Origin: Streptomyces sp. NRRL F-5135
GTDB lineage: Bacteria > Actinomycetota > Actinomycetes > Streptomycetales > Streptomycetaceae
DNA: 64,000 bases
Assembly (NCBI RefSeq): GCF_000719775.1
Contig: NZ_JOHR01000023.1
Coordinates: 36,220-100,219, forward strand
Direction of reading: 5' to 3'
Position numbers and translations under genes: made by a program. Shown here piece after piece: positions 35,871 to 43,020 of this stretch. How positions within the stretch are numbered: the stretch's first letter is position 1; each line of letters begins with the position of its first letter. The notes beneath the pieces are model-generated. The model was not told where the DNA came from. It worked only from the letters and a program-made list of their open reading frames with translations, and did not search any database.

Positions 35871-36233
35871 GTGGTCCTCGTCGAAGAGGTCGCGGCATGG
35901 TTCGAAGCGCTGGCTGAGGATGACTGGGACAGCGCCGAACAGGTGGAAGACGCCATCGACATGCTGGCGACCACAGGTTCGACGCTCGGCCGCCCTCTGG
36001 TCGACCGGATCAAGGGCGCTGACAATCACCACTTGAAAGAGTTGAGACCAGGGTCGTCCGGGGGCAGCGAGATCCGGATCCTCTTCGCTTTCGATCCGGT
36101 GCGCCGGGCGGTCTTGCTGGTGGCCGGCGACAAGGCAGGCAACTGGCGGCAGTGGTACGACGTGAACATCCCGATTGCCGAGGAGCGCTATCAAGCGCAC
36201 CTGTCCGATCTTGAAACCAGGGAGTACGAATGA
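35871..36233 (+). CDS. HigB/RelE-like toxin of a type II toxin-antitoxin system
   Basis: 120 residues from GTG 35871, the first start codon in this frame after the TGA at 35802. The core GRPLVDRIKGADNHHLKELRPGSSGGSEIRILFAFDPVRRAVLLVAGDKAGNW is diagnostic of the HigB/Gp49 subgroup, ribosome-dependent mRNA interferases. Upstream in-frame codons read QWK, as homologues do (from memory), yet there is no start there. The nearby ATG 35864 is out of frame, so either GTG is used with no ribosome site or the N terminus has been altered. The antitoxin follows with an ATGA overlap: a toxin-first operon, as in higBA. Confidence 0.85.
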   Translation: MVLVEEVAAWFEALAEDDWDSAEQVEDAIDMLATTGSTLGRPLVDRIKGADNHHLKELRPGSSGGSEIRILFAFDPVRRAVLLVAGDKAGNWRQWYDVNIPIAEERYQAHLSDLETREYE

Positions 36234-36568
36234 GCACGGTCAGCTGGGAGGAGACCAGGCGTAAGGCTCGTGAGCGGCGTGAGGCCGCCGGCCTGCCGGT
36301 GCGATCGGCGGAGGAGAAGCGAGCAGCCATGGACAGGCTGACCGCGGAGGTGCGCGCGCACAAGCTCGCAGAGGTCCGGCGCGAGCAGGCGCTGACCCAG
36401 CGCCAGGTCGCTGCGTCGATGGGAGTCTCGGCGCCCCGTGTCTCCGCGATCGAGCACGGTGCACTGGACCGTGCGGAGGTCGCGACGCTCCGGGCATACG
36501 TGGAAGCGCTCGGCGGTCGGCTGCGTGTGGTCGCCGATTTCGGGGATGCGGAATACACCGTCGCCTGA
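36230..36568 (+). CDS. HigA-like antitoxin, XRE-family HTH protein
   Basis: 112 residues, ATG overlapping the toxin stop. The XRE HTH is in the C-terminal half (LTQRQVAASMGVSAPRVSAIEHG), after an acidic/basic helical N terminus. It ends GGRLRVVADFGDAEYTVA, a typical XRE antitoxin tail. It should neutralise the upstream toxin and repress the operon through the 24-bp inverted repeat. Confidence 0.88.
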   Translation: MSTVSWEETRRKARERREAAGLPVRSAEEKRAAMDRLTAEVRAHKLAEVRREQALTQRQVAASMGVSAPRVSAIEHGALDRAEVATLRAYVEALGGRLRVVADFGDAEYTVA

Positions 36569-36702
36569 GACGGGCCCCTCTCAGTGCCCTGCTACGGCCC
36601 GGGCCGCATCGCCCCGGGCCTGACGGCCGGCAGCGGGCCCACGCCATGAAATCGCCCCCGATCCGCGCCATAAGCGCTGGTCGGGAGCGTGGTCACGCTG
36701 CC

Positions 36703-36725
36703 TACTTCTTCTTGCCCTGGTTCTT
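36703..36725. repeat. Candidate attL core
   Basis: This 23-mer (starts TACTTCTTCTTGCC, ends TGGTTCTT) is identical to 43022-43044. Read on the minus strand it still encodes KNQGKKK followed by a TAG stop, the C terminus of gpmA. Confidence 0.75.
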
Positions 36726-36827
36726 TCCGGGGATCTTGGCGACCTGGGTTTTTGCTGGTCAGGGGCGGTGGGCTCGTGCACTTGGTGGTCGTCGTTTGTC
36801 GTCATTGGCCACTGTCGAGCGGCCTCG

Positions 36828-36848
36828 GACGGCCCAGAGACGGCCCAG
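36828..36848. repeat. Candidate integrase arm sites, left
   Basis: GACGGCCCAG at about 36828 and again at 36839, 11 bp apart, about 100 bp inside attL. The same paired layout occurs near attR at 42939-42959. Confidence 0.5.
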
Positions 36849-37315
36849 CCTTGGCGCGCTCGGCTGGCGGCCGGCACCTTCGATGCGACCCGTCTGAACC
36901 TCAGCCGGCGACAGTCAGCCACGACGTTGAGGACGCCGACCGACCATGCACGCGTATGCCTCGCTGCACCCCCACCGGCCTCAGCCACGCTGCCCTGTCG
37001 TCGATCAGAGGAAGCCGCGACGCCCGGTCCGTGGCTGCGACGCCTGAACCCTCAGCGGGGGAAGCTGTGCGCATCCGGCTAGATAAAGCGCTGCCTGGCG
37101 AGACGCCTCAGTCACCGCACTGTCGGTGTCGCTTGCCTCTACCGTGCTCCCCGCTGCCCCCGTGCGGAGTCGTGTGTCGCTTAGCGGATCGCGTTCCTGA
37201 GCCGCTTCACCACCGCCGCCACTTGTTCGTGAGCTGGTAGGACCGAGGGCCGTGACGTGCGGTCAAGTCACCCGGAGCTCCCGTAAGTGTCAGAGGAACA
37301 TGGAAACATGGAGTC

Positions 37316-39880
37316 GTGAGCGGTGTAGACACAGTCAGAGGTATTGCCTACCAGCAGGCACAGGCTGTCTTGGCGGCAGTAGGACTGCTTGAGGACCCAG
37401 CCCTCGGGAGCATCCGAGTGGAAGGCTCTGATGACGCCGTCGACATTGAGCTGTTCAACCGCGATGGGACCGTGCGACACGCCATGCAGGTCAAGGTGCG
37501 TGCCCCTGACTACACGTGGGGTGAAACGGCACTGCTTGCTGTCTTGAAACGTTGGGCAGTGCTCCCCGACGCCGAGCACGCGTCTTTCGAGTTCCTCACC
37601 GACGGCCGGCTCGGTCCCAGTGGCCAACGCGTACAGCAAGCACTTGAAGAGGCTGCGGAGGGGCGTACTGCTCCTCTTGCCCAACTCCTGGGAACGGGCA
37701 TCAGCGATGCCGTGTGCGTCGCGCTTGGAAGAGCGAGCATCCGCCAAGACCCGTACAACACTGGTGCGCTGCTGGTGCGCGCCGAGAGTCAGGTTGCCGA
37801 GATGCTCCCCTCTGCCCGGACAGAGGAAGATCTTCGACAGCAAGCCACTGGAGCCGTCGACCGCCTTTTCCGTGCCCTGTTCGACTACGCAAGCAACTCA
37901 GAGGCTCGACTACGTATAATTGACCGACAAATCGTTGCCGCTCTCCTCGGGGTACCAGCCAATCAAACACCCGCTCAGAGATGGCCAATCATCAAAGCGC
38001 GATACCTCGAAGTCGCTGCATCTCTCGGCGACCAGTGCGCAGTTACCCCAATAGTCACGAGCCTTGAGGGATCCCCCGGAGGGAATTCTCGGCAATCCGG
38101 CGATGGAGATACTCGGGATATTAACCAGCTCCTGAGAGGAATGGGACCAGCAGTACTGGCTGGCAGTACGGGTACTGGAAAGTCCACCGCAGTTCGGCTG
38201 TTGCGTCAGAAATCAGCCGCTGAGGGCAAGGCAGTCATCGTGGTCCATGCCGAGAGCTACCTACCAGGACGAATGGCTGCTCTCGCAGCGGACGGTATCG
38301 CTTCCGTCCTTGGGGAGCACTACCCAACGGCAACGGGCGAACAAGCTCTGTCGGATACTCAGGTCACCTTCGTCATCGACGGAGCTTCGGAAGTGGCAGA
38401 GTCTACGCGCCAGGCTCTCCATACGGATCTGCTTACATCTGTGGCCTCAGGGCATGGGGCACGGGTCGTGGTGGTGGGGAGGGACGTTGCGGCTCTGCGA
38501 GCCCTACTACCGAGCAGCGCGCTTCCGGCAGTTTATCGAATAGAGCCTCTCGATCACGAACGGCAGGTTGACCTGGCGAGGGAAAAACTCACCCAAGGCG
38601 CCATACCAGCGGAACCCGAAACTGCCTACGCCGCAGTTCGTACGGTTTGTGCATCACTCGGTGATGCGGCACGCAATCCGCTATTGTTCTCCATGGCTGT
38701 AACCATCCACACCTCACAAGCAAATAGGGGTAGGGCCGGACTCTATAAAGCGTTCATTGAGAAGCTCGCTGCCCGCAGTGGTGCCACGGGAATCTCTTTG
38801 GTGCGAACAGTCCTTGGAATTGTGTTCGTTCGCCTATTGAATGAGGGACGTCGCTACGCAGACCTGTACGAATGGCACAAGCTACTGATGGATGCCGTTG
38901 CGACCTTGCGCGAAAGCGGGTTGGTTGTTGATATCGCAGACATCGAAAGTGCCGCCCGCCGCTGTGGCCTGATCACAACGCTCGGCTGGGATCAGACCGT
39001 TGTGGCAATGCATGATTCGTTCGCCGACTATCTTGCAGGAGCGGCACATGCTAGCGGCGCTGCTCCTCTGCCTAGCAGGCTTACTGCGGGGGATGATCAA
39101 CGAATTCTCTTTTACGCAGAACTAAACGGTGTCGATCAGAAGCTAGCGGAGCTAGTCGCCAGGAATATCCCGTTTACCTCTGTCTCGCTATCCTCCTTCG
39201 ACTCTAGGCGGCTAGAGGAAGATGCTCCCGAATTGGTGGCTTCCCTTTTGAGTATGGTTTCCCAGGCGCAGGGACAAACTGTCGCCCTTTGTCTACTAAG
39301 CGACGACAGAGTGATGGCCGTCCGTCATCCAGGTCATAGGCCTAGCTGGATTGGGCAAGCACAAGCGCGAGAGCTGGCGCAGAGGTTCGGTGCAATTGTG
39401 GTTGATGCGACGGCCGGTCCCGCTACTGTGGCAATTAGGTTATGGCGAAAGGAAATGCAAGCACTACTCCATGCTCATTCTGCGCCAAAAATCCGGCGTC
39501 TAGCCTCTGGAGAAACTGCCTGTGAGGCGCTAACGGCGCATGCCAAGAAAACCGCCGACATTTCTCGTGACTTGATCGAAAGAGTCACACCCCCTGGCCA
39601 TGTTGAGATGCTAGCTGCACAAGTGGGCCCTCTAGGGTTGCACGCGGTTATTAGCCAAGAGGAGAATGGCCCCTTCGGGAGATTCCTACCCGTAAAGTAT
39701 CGGCGGGCGAGTGACATCCTTGTGCGAGTTGACTCCGAGTCAGGGAGCGGTATCGCGTCAGAGGGTGAAAGTTCCACGACGCTTGAGTACTTGCTGGATA
39801 AATCTCCTGCATCTACAGCGGCTGAACGCATCCAAAAGGCTATCGAAAGTTTGACAATCCAGGGATGGCTTGGCATGTGA
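37316..39880 (+). CDS. STAND/NACHT-like NTPase with N-terminal PD-(D/E)xK (Cap4/DUF4297-like) nuclease motif
   Basis: 854 residues from GTG 37316, the first start in frame, with a poor ribosome site. Residues 5-115 look like a restriction-type nuclease: RGIAYQQAQAVLAAVGLL, then VEGSDDAVDIELF (E36, D43) and MQVKV (Q58, K60). The D...QxK arrangement is that of Cap4-type dsDNA nucleases. A P-loop NTPase follows: Walker A GSTGTGKST (283-291), Walker B VTFVIDGASE (350-359), and a sensor-like VVVVGRDVAALRALLP. The remaining 400 residues are helical and unassigned, with no clear TPR or WD repeats. Base composition is far lower in GC than the neighbours, and there is a TTA codon at 39440-39442. Family logic suggests a sensor that, on detecting phage, assembles and cuts DNA. 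This is inference. It lies inside the gpmA-integrated element, followed by an unknown gene. Confidence 0.72.
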   Translation: MSGVDTVRGIAYQQAQAVLAAVGLLEDPALGSIRVEGSDDAVDIELFNRDGTVRHAMQVKVRAPDYTWGETALLAVLKRWAVLPDAEHASFEFLTDGRLGPSGQRVQQALEEAAEGRTAPLAQLLGTGISDAVCVALGRASIRQDPYNTGALLVRAESQVAEMLPSARTEEDLRQQATGAVDRLFRALFDYASNSEARLRIIDRQIVAALLGVPANQTPAQRWPIIKARYLEVAASLGDQCAVTPIVTSLEGSPGGNSRQSGDGDTRDINQLLRGMGPAVLAGSTGTGKSTAVRLLRQKSAAEGKAVIVVHAESYLPGRMAALAADGIASVLGEHYPTATGEQALSDTQVTFVIDGASEVAESTRQALHTDLLTSVASGHGARVVVVGRDVAALRALLPSSALPAVYRIEPLDHERQVDLAREKLTQGAIPAEPETAYAAVRTVCASLGDAARNPLLFSMAVTIHTSQANRGRAGLYKAFIEKLAARSGATGISLVRTVLGIVFVRLLNEGRRYADLYEWHKLLMDAVATLRESGLVVDIADIESAARRCGLITTLGWDQTVVAMHDSFADYLAGAAHASGAAPLPSRLTAGDDQRILFYAELNGVDQKLAELVARNIPFTSVSLSSFDSRRLEEDAPELVASLLSMVSQAQGQTVALCLLSDDRVMAVRHPGHRPSWIGQAQARELAQRFGAIVVDATAGPATVAIRLWRKEMQALLHAHSAPKIRRLASGETACEALTAHAKKTADISRDLIERVTPPGHVEMLAAQVGPLGLHAVISQEENGPFGRFLPVKYRRASDILVRVDSESGSGIASEGESSTTLEYLLDKSPASTAAERIQKAIESLTIQGWLGM

Positions 39881-39914
39881 TCGGAAACCCAGAGCAAAGA
39901 AGAGAGTGTATCGA

Positions 39915-40988
39915 ATGACCAACTCGCATATCTGGCGGGCGGTAACTCGGCAAGCTGCATTCTGGGCAGCGCTTCCGCTTGTTCAAGAGTTCGCGAAGCA
40001 ATTGCCGCGCAATGCCTCCACTCGCACTGCTGGAGTGCCAGAATATCTACAGGCGCTGCAGGCCAGTGGTGCCCAGATTGCGGCCACTCCCCTGCGACTT
40101 ACCGGGCTCGTGAGCGGATTCAGCGAGCTTGTCAAATCATTTGATGTCTCATACGACGAGAGTGATTTGCAGCGTTGGTTGCAGATGGCTGGTCAAGTAG
40201 AAATTGCTCATCGGGAAACTGTCGCTTGGTTGCGATCACGCATGCCTGGTTACCCGCAACTCCCCGCGCCTCAGCTTGCGCCCGGAACTCCTCTTACGAC
40301 CGTCGAGTTCACCTATCGACTCTCGTGGGGAGCCCAAGAACGAGCACAAGGCCTGCAACTGCAAGACGTTCCGTCAGGCGTTGCTCGTCGCTTGGGAGCC
40401 AATGCAAGTCAGGCTCATGGTCTCGGCGAGGCCGCTCGTGCGCTTGCCTCAACGTTGCGGTCAAGTGAGGAATGGTCGCGTCTCGGTGTGGCCCGCAGCG
40501 CTCTAGGTGCTGCTGATCGGGAGGCTCTCCGGGACACGCGCGCTCGGGTGAGACAACGGCTTAGTCCCAGCATGATTGATGCGCACGAGCCTCATCGCGC
40601 TTTGCCGCGGCACGACTATCGATGTGCTGTCTTGAAAGAAGAGCTGGACACTCTAACTGGCCAGGCTCGAGAATTCGCAGACGCCTTCGATGCCGCAGAC
40701 GAGCTAGTCGAACTCGCGGCTAGCGATGTGTTTGGCCAACTCGCCGTTTATGGATTCCCGGTAAATCTCGGGAGAGTTGCAGAAATTGACCTGGAACCCG
40801 GAGCCATCCAGTATGCTTCGTTCACCCTTCCCGGTGACACATGGCTTGAACCCGGATGTCTGATCCGGATCGACGATTCGCTCATCGCCGACACCATGCT
40901 TATGGTCGGTGGATCCTTCAGCTTCGGAAGCACGTCTAGGACTCGCATTCGGGCGCGCGTGCTGCCCGGTACTTCCTCTGTCTGGTAG
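39915..40988 (+). CDS. Unknown 357-aa partner protein of the STAND gene
   Basis: Start ATG 39915, with GAAGAGAG just upstream. TTG 39870, overlapping the previous stop, is an alternative. It is only 34 nt after the STAND gene, with the same lower-GC composition, so the two are one operon. The N-terminal 290 residues appear helical (AAFWAALPLVQEFAKQLPR, LQRWLQMAGQVEIAHRETV). The last 70 are beta-rich (VAEIDLEPGAIQYASFTLPG, DTMLMVGGSFSFG). No signal peptide, membrane helix, catalytic motif or known domain was recognised. It could be a target sensor, a regulator of the nuclease or a second effector. Confidence 0.6.
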   Translation: MTNSHIWRAVTRQAAFWAALPLVQEFAKQLPRNASTRTAGVPEYLQALQASGAQIAATPLRLTGLVSGFSELVKSFDVSYDESDLQRWLQMAGQVEIAHRETVAWLRSRMPGYPQLPAPQLAPGTPLTTVEFTYRLSWGAQERAQGLQLQDVPSGVARRLGANASQAHGLGEAARALASTLRSSEEWSRLGVARSALGAADREALRDTRARVRQRLSPSMIDAHEPHRALPRHDYRCAVLKEELDTLTGQAREFADAFDAADELVELAASDVFGQLAVYGFPVNLGRVAEIDLEPGAIQYASFTLPGDTWLEPGCLIRIDDSLIADTMLMVGGSFSFGSTSRTRIRARVLPGTSSVW

Positions 40989-41007
40989 GCCCACCCGTCA
41001 TAGCGCG

Positions 41008-41187
41008 TCAACGTACATGTATGTCGGCGAAGCGGATTTGGGGTGGCGCCGCTTTGGCGCGAGTGATCATGGTCTCGTTGGAGTCATGATCTTCGAGGCT
41101 CGCGCCGAAGTGGCTCCGTAAAGCCGTGGAGCCGACCGCCCTAGCCACGACGTACCCCTTCTCTGGCATCAGGCGGCTGATCGTCAT
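41008..41187 (-). CDS. Possible small protein, 59 aa, unknown
   Basis: ATG 41187 to TGA 41008. The peptide MTISRLMPEKGYVVARAVG and the ending AAPPQIRFADIHVR look protein-like, and codon third positions are G/C-biased. No ribosome site is visible and the frame stays open upstream, so it may be the 3' remnant of a longer gene. It lies in the scrambled segment between the cargo and the IS481 fragment. Confidence 0.3.
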   Translation of the reverse strand: MTISRLMPEKGYVVARAVGSTALRSHFGASLEDHDSNETMITRAKAAPPQIRFADIHVR

Positions 41188-41331
41188 GAGCGCGGCACGG
41201 GCGCCGGCCGGGCTGGAGCGGGGCGGAGACAGGAGCGCAGGCCCGGCCGGGAGCCGGGCCGCGCGCGGTGAGCGGAGCGAGCCGCCTTGAACCAGTAGAG
41301 AAAGTTGTAACTCAGTCTGTCGCGTGAGGCT

Positions 41332-41853
41332 TGTCCGGTCCCGGGAGATGCTTGACACTCCGGTCCCAGCTGATGGTTGACAGTGGCCGTGATCGGCTTT
41401 TCTGTGCACGTCGTTGCGGCGTGTGGCAGGAGGCCGGGATTGGCGCTGGTGGAGTTGTCGGTTGTCGAGCAGAGATACCGGGCGGTCCTGGCCGTGCTGG
41501 CGGGTGCGACCGTGACCGAGGTCGCCGCTCAGTTGGGGGTCTCGCGGCAGACGGTGAGCGGGTGGAAGTCGCGGTATGCGGCCGCGGGCCTGGCAGGTCT
41601 GGCGGACCGTTCTCGCAGGCCAGCCTCGTGTCCGCATCAGGTGTCCGCCGAGGTGGAAGCGACCGTGTGTGAGCTGCGGCGCAAGCATCCTCGGTGGGGT
41701 CCGCGGCGGATCGCTCATGTGCTGGAGCGGTCCGGGACGGTGGCGCCGGTGCCGTCGCGGATGACCGTGTATCGGATCCTGGTCCGCCATGGGCTGGTCG
41801 AGCCGGGGGTCCGGCGCCGGAAGCGGTGGGATTACAAGCGCTGGCAACGCGAC
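41332..41853 (+). mobile_element. IS481-family insertion sequence remnant (left end and 5' half of transposase)
   Basis: The transposase N-terminal half begins at TTG 41440. The sequence upstream from about 41332 (TGTCCGGTCCC, with TCCGGTCCC and TTGACA each repeated once) may be the IS left end. The DDE catalytic domain and the right end are missing: homology stops at the fusion with the integrase near 41853. The left boundary is an estimate. Confidence 0.6.
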
Positions 41854-42303
41854 GTGCCGCTTCCCGGCCCTGTCGCCGATGCGCTCCGGGTGCACATGAA
41901 GCGGTTCCCGCCGGTCGAGATCACCTTGCCGTGGAAGGTCGCCGACGGTCCTCCGGTGACCAAGCGGCTCATCTTCACCGGGCCGCGCGGCGGACACGTC
42001 TGGCGGACGTCTCTCAACGAGGAGGCGTGGAAGCCTGCGCTGGCTGCGGCGGGCGTCATCCCCGTGCCCGAGCGGGGCCGGCAGTACGCCGAGTCCCGCG
42101 AGAACGGCATGCACGCCCTCCGCCACTTCTACGCCTCGGTGCTTCTGGACGCGGGGGAGAACATCAAGGCCTTGGCCGAGTACCTCGGCCACTCCGATCC
42201 GGGCCTAACGCTCCGCGTCTACGCGCACCTGATGCCGTCCAGCCAGGAGCGGACTCGCAAGGCCGTGGCTGCAATCTTCGAAACGGTCCCGCCGGAAGTC
42301 TGA
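41440..42303 (+). pseudogene. Chimeric ORF: IS481 transposase N-terminal half fused in frame to tyrosine integrase C-terminal half
   Basis: The open frame has 287 codons from TTG 41440 (AGGAGG 6 nt upstream). The first 138 residues are IS481-like: ALVELSVVEQRYRAVLAVLAG, an HTH VTEVAAQLGVSRQTVSGWKS, LADRSRRPASCPHQ and a second HTH region to KRWDYKRWQRD. From VPLPGPVADALRVHMKRFPP onward it is an actinobacterial phage-type integrase: LIFTGPRGGHVWRTSLN, the RHxxR-box piece MHALRHFYASVLLDAGENIKAL, and the catalytic Tyr in LGHSDPGLTLRVYAHLMP. The integrase lacks its arm-binding and core-binding domains and the first catalytic Arg region. The transposase lacks its DDE triad. Neither can work, though the hybrid keeps both HTHs and could still be expressed. 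Confidence 0.8.
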
Positions 42304-42735
42304 CGGTCAAGGCCGTTGACCGCTGATGTTTAGTCAGTCTGACGATAGAGGCGAGCGATCACCAAGCCGTGACGTCCATCACACTTAGCCGATTGAATTG
42401 CGCACATTGCCTCGCTGGAACCGCGTCAAGCCAGGCTCCCAAACGTGGTAGATACTGCGGCGAAAATCGCGTAGCGGAACTCGGTAGACGCTCCCGGGGT
42501 GGCACCGAAGAGCGCCGGTCGCGGCGCTGGCATCTGAGGCCCGTTCGCTGAGATCCCGCGAATCCTAAGCGGAAAGTCTGGTTGAGCCCGCACGGAAGCA
42601 TCCTTCCGCGGCGACTCGAATAAAGTGGCCCTGAGCTGCGGAAACGCAAGATTTGACCTAGTTGCGGACTGTATGGCGGAGGAGGGACGCTGCCTTCCGG
42701 GCGCAACACCGCGTACCACTCCACAGGGGGGTTCC
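42304..42735. other. Gap between the integrase fragment and the small membrane protein
   Basis: 432 bp, lower in GC than the chromosome, without a supportable gene. The stretch AGCGGAACTCGGTAGACGCT near 42472 resembles part of a tRNA-Leu D arm, but no cloverleaf can be drawn. Otherwise nothing is seen. Confidence 0.4.
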
Positions 42736-42885
42736 ATGTCCGAGGTAGTCGCGGCTGTGATCGGCGCAGCCGGAGCTGTCATAGCCGCCTGGATCATGCG
42801 GCCGATCCGGGCAAAGCAGGTAGCCAAAGTCGACCACACCAGCGGTCCAGATCAGGTTTCCGTCAGTTATCAATCAAGGAGGTGA
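42736..42885 (+). CDS. Small single-pass membrane protein (49 aa)
   Basis: ATG 42736 preceded by AGGGGGG 6 nt upstream. Residues 4-21 (VVAAVIGAAGAVIAAWIM) form one membrane helix. A basic Arg/Lys segment and a polar tail ending YQSRR follow. It lies between the integrase fragment and attR. It could be a small excision/maintenance gene product, a toxin-like peptide or a chance frame. No family recognised. Confidence 0.45.
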   Translation: MSEVVAAVIGAAGAVIAAWIMRPIRAKQVAKVDHTSGPDQVSVSYQSRR

Positions 42886-42938
42886 CATAGGAGGGTGCCG
42901 AGGCGCCAGCCTGCTGTCTAACGAGCGGATGCACCATC

Positions 42939-42959
42939 GACGGCCCCACGACGGCCCAG
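42939..42959. repeat. Candidate integrase arm sites, right
   Basis: GACGGCCCCA at 42939 and GACGGCCCAG at 42950, again 11 bp apart, about 60 bp inside attR. Same unit, spacing and orientation as the left pair. Confidence 0.5.
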
Positions 42960-42969
42960 GTGCACTGAA

Positions 42970-43008
42970 AAGCCCCCTTCCAGCGGAGAAACCGCAGGCA
43001 GGGGGCTT
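42970..43008. terminator. Terminator downstream of gpmA
   Basis: AAGCCCCCT (42970-42978) pairs with AGGGGGCTT (43000-43008), with an inner GCGG/CCGC stem. It lies 13 nt beyond the gpmA stop and on the element side of attR, so the element may have brought it. Confidence 0.75.
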
Positions 43009-43020
43009 ACTCGTGGGCGC

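Larger units (their letters stand above)
36569..37315. other. Junction region: chromosomal flank, attL and left end of the integrative element
   Basis: 747 bp without a supportable gene. A hairpin (GGCCCGGG at 36596-36603 with CCCGGGCC at 36613-36620) follows the antitoxin. Then comes the 23-bp copy of the gpmA 3' end (36703-36725), then element DNA with two arm-like repeats near 36828. The last 200 bp before the STAND gene should hold its promoter, but I see no clear -10. Confidence 0.6.

Noticed and set aside
37900..37930. Internal promoter (GTATAATTGACC) in the STAND gene
   Set aside because: It lies inside a long coding frame and has no properly spaced -35. Lower-GC DNA yields such words by chance.
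41694..42326. 210-codon frame inside the chimeric integrase
   Set aside because: Arg/Gly/Pro-rich shadow of the real frame, which has clear transposase and integrase motifs.
42465..42530. tRNA-Leu-like fragment
   Set aside because: Only a D-arm-like word (CTCGGTAGACGC) is present. No acceptor, anticodon or T arm can be folded around it.
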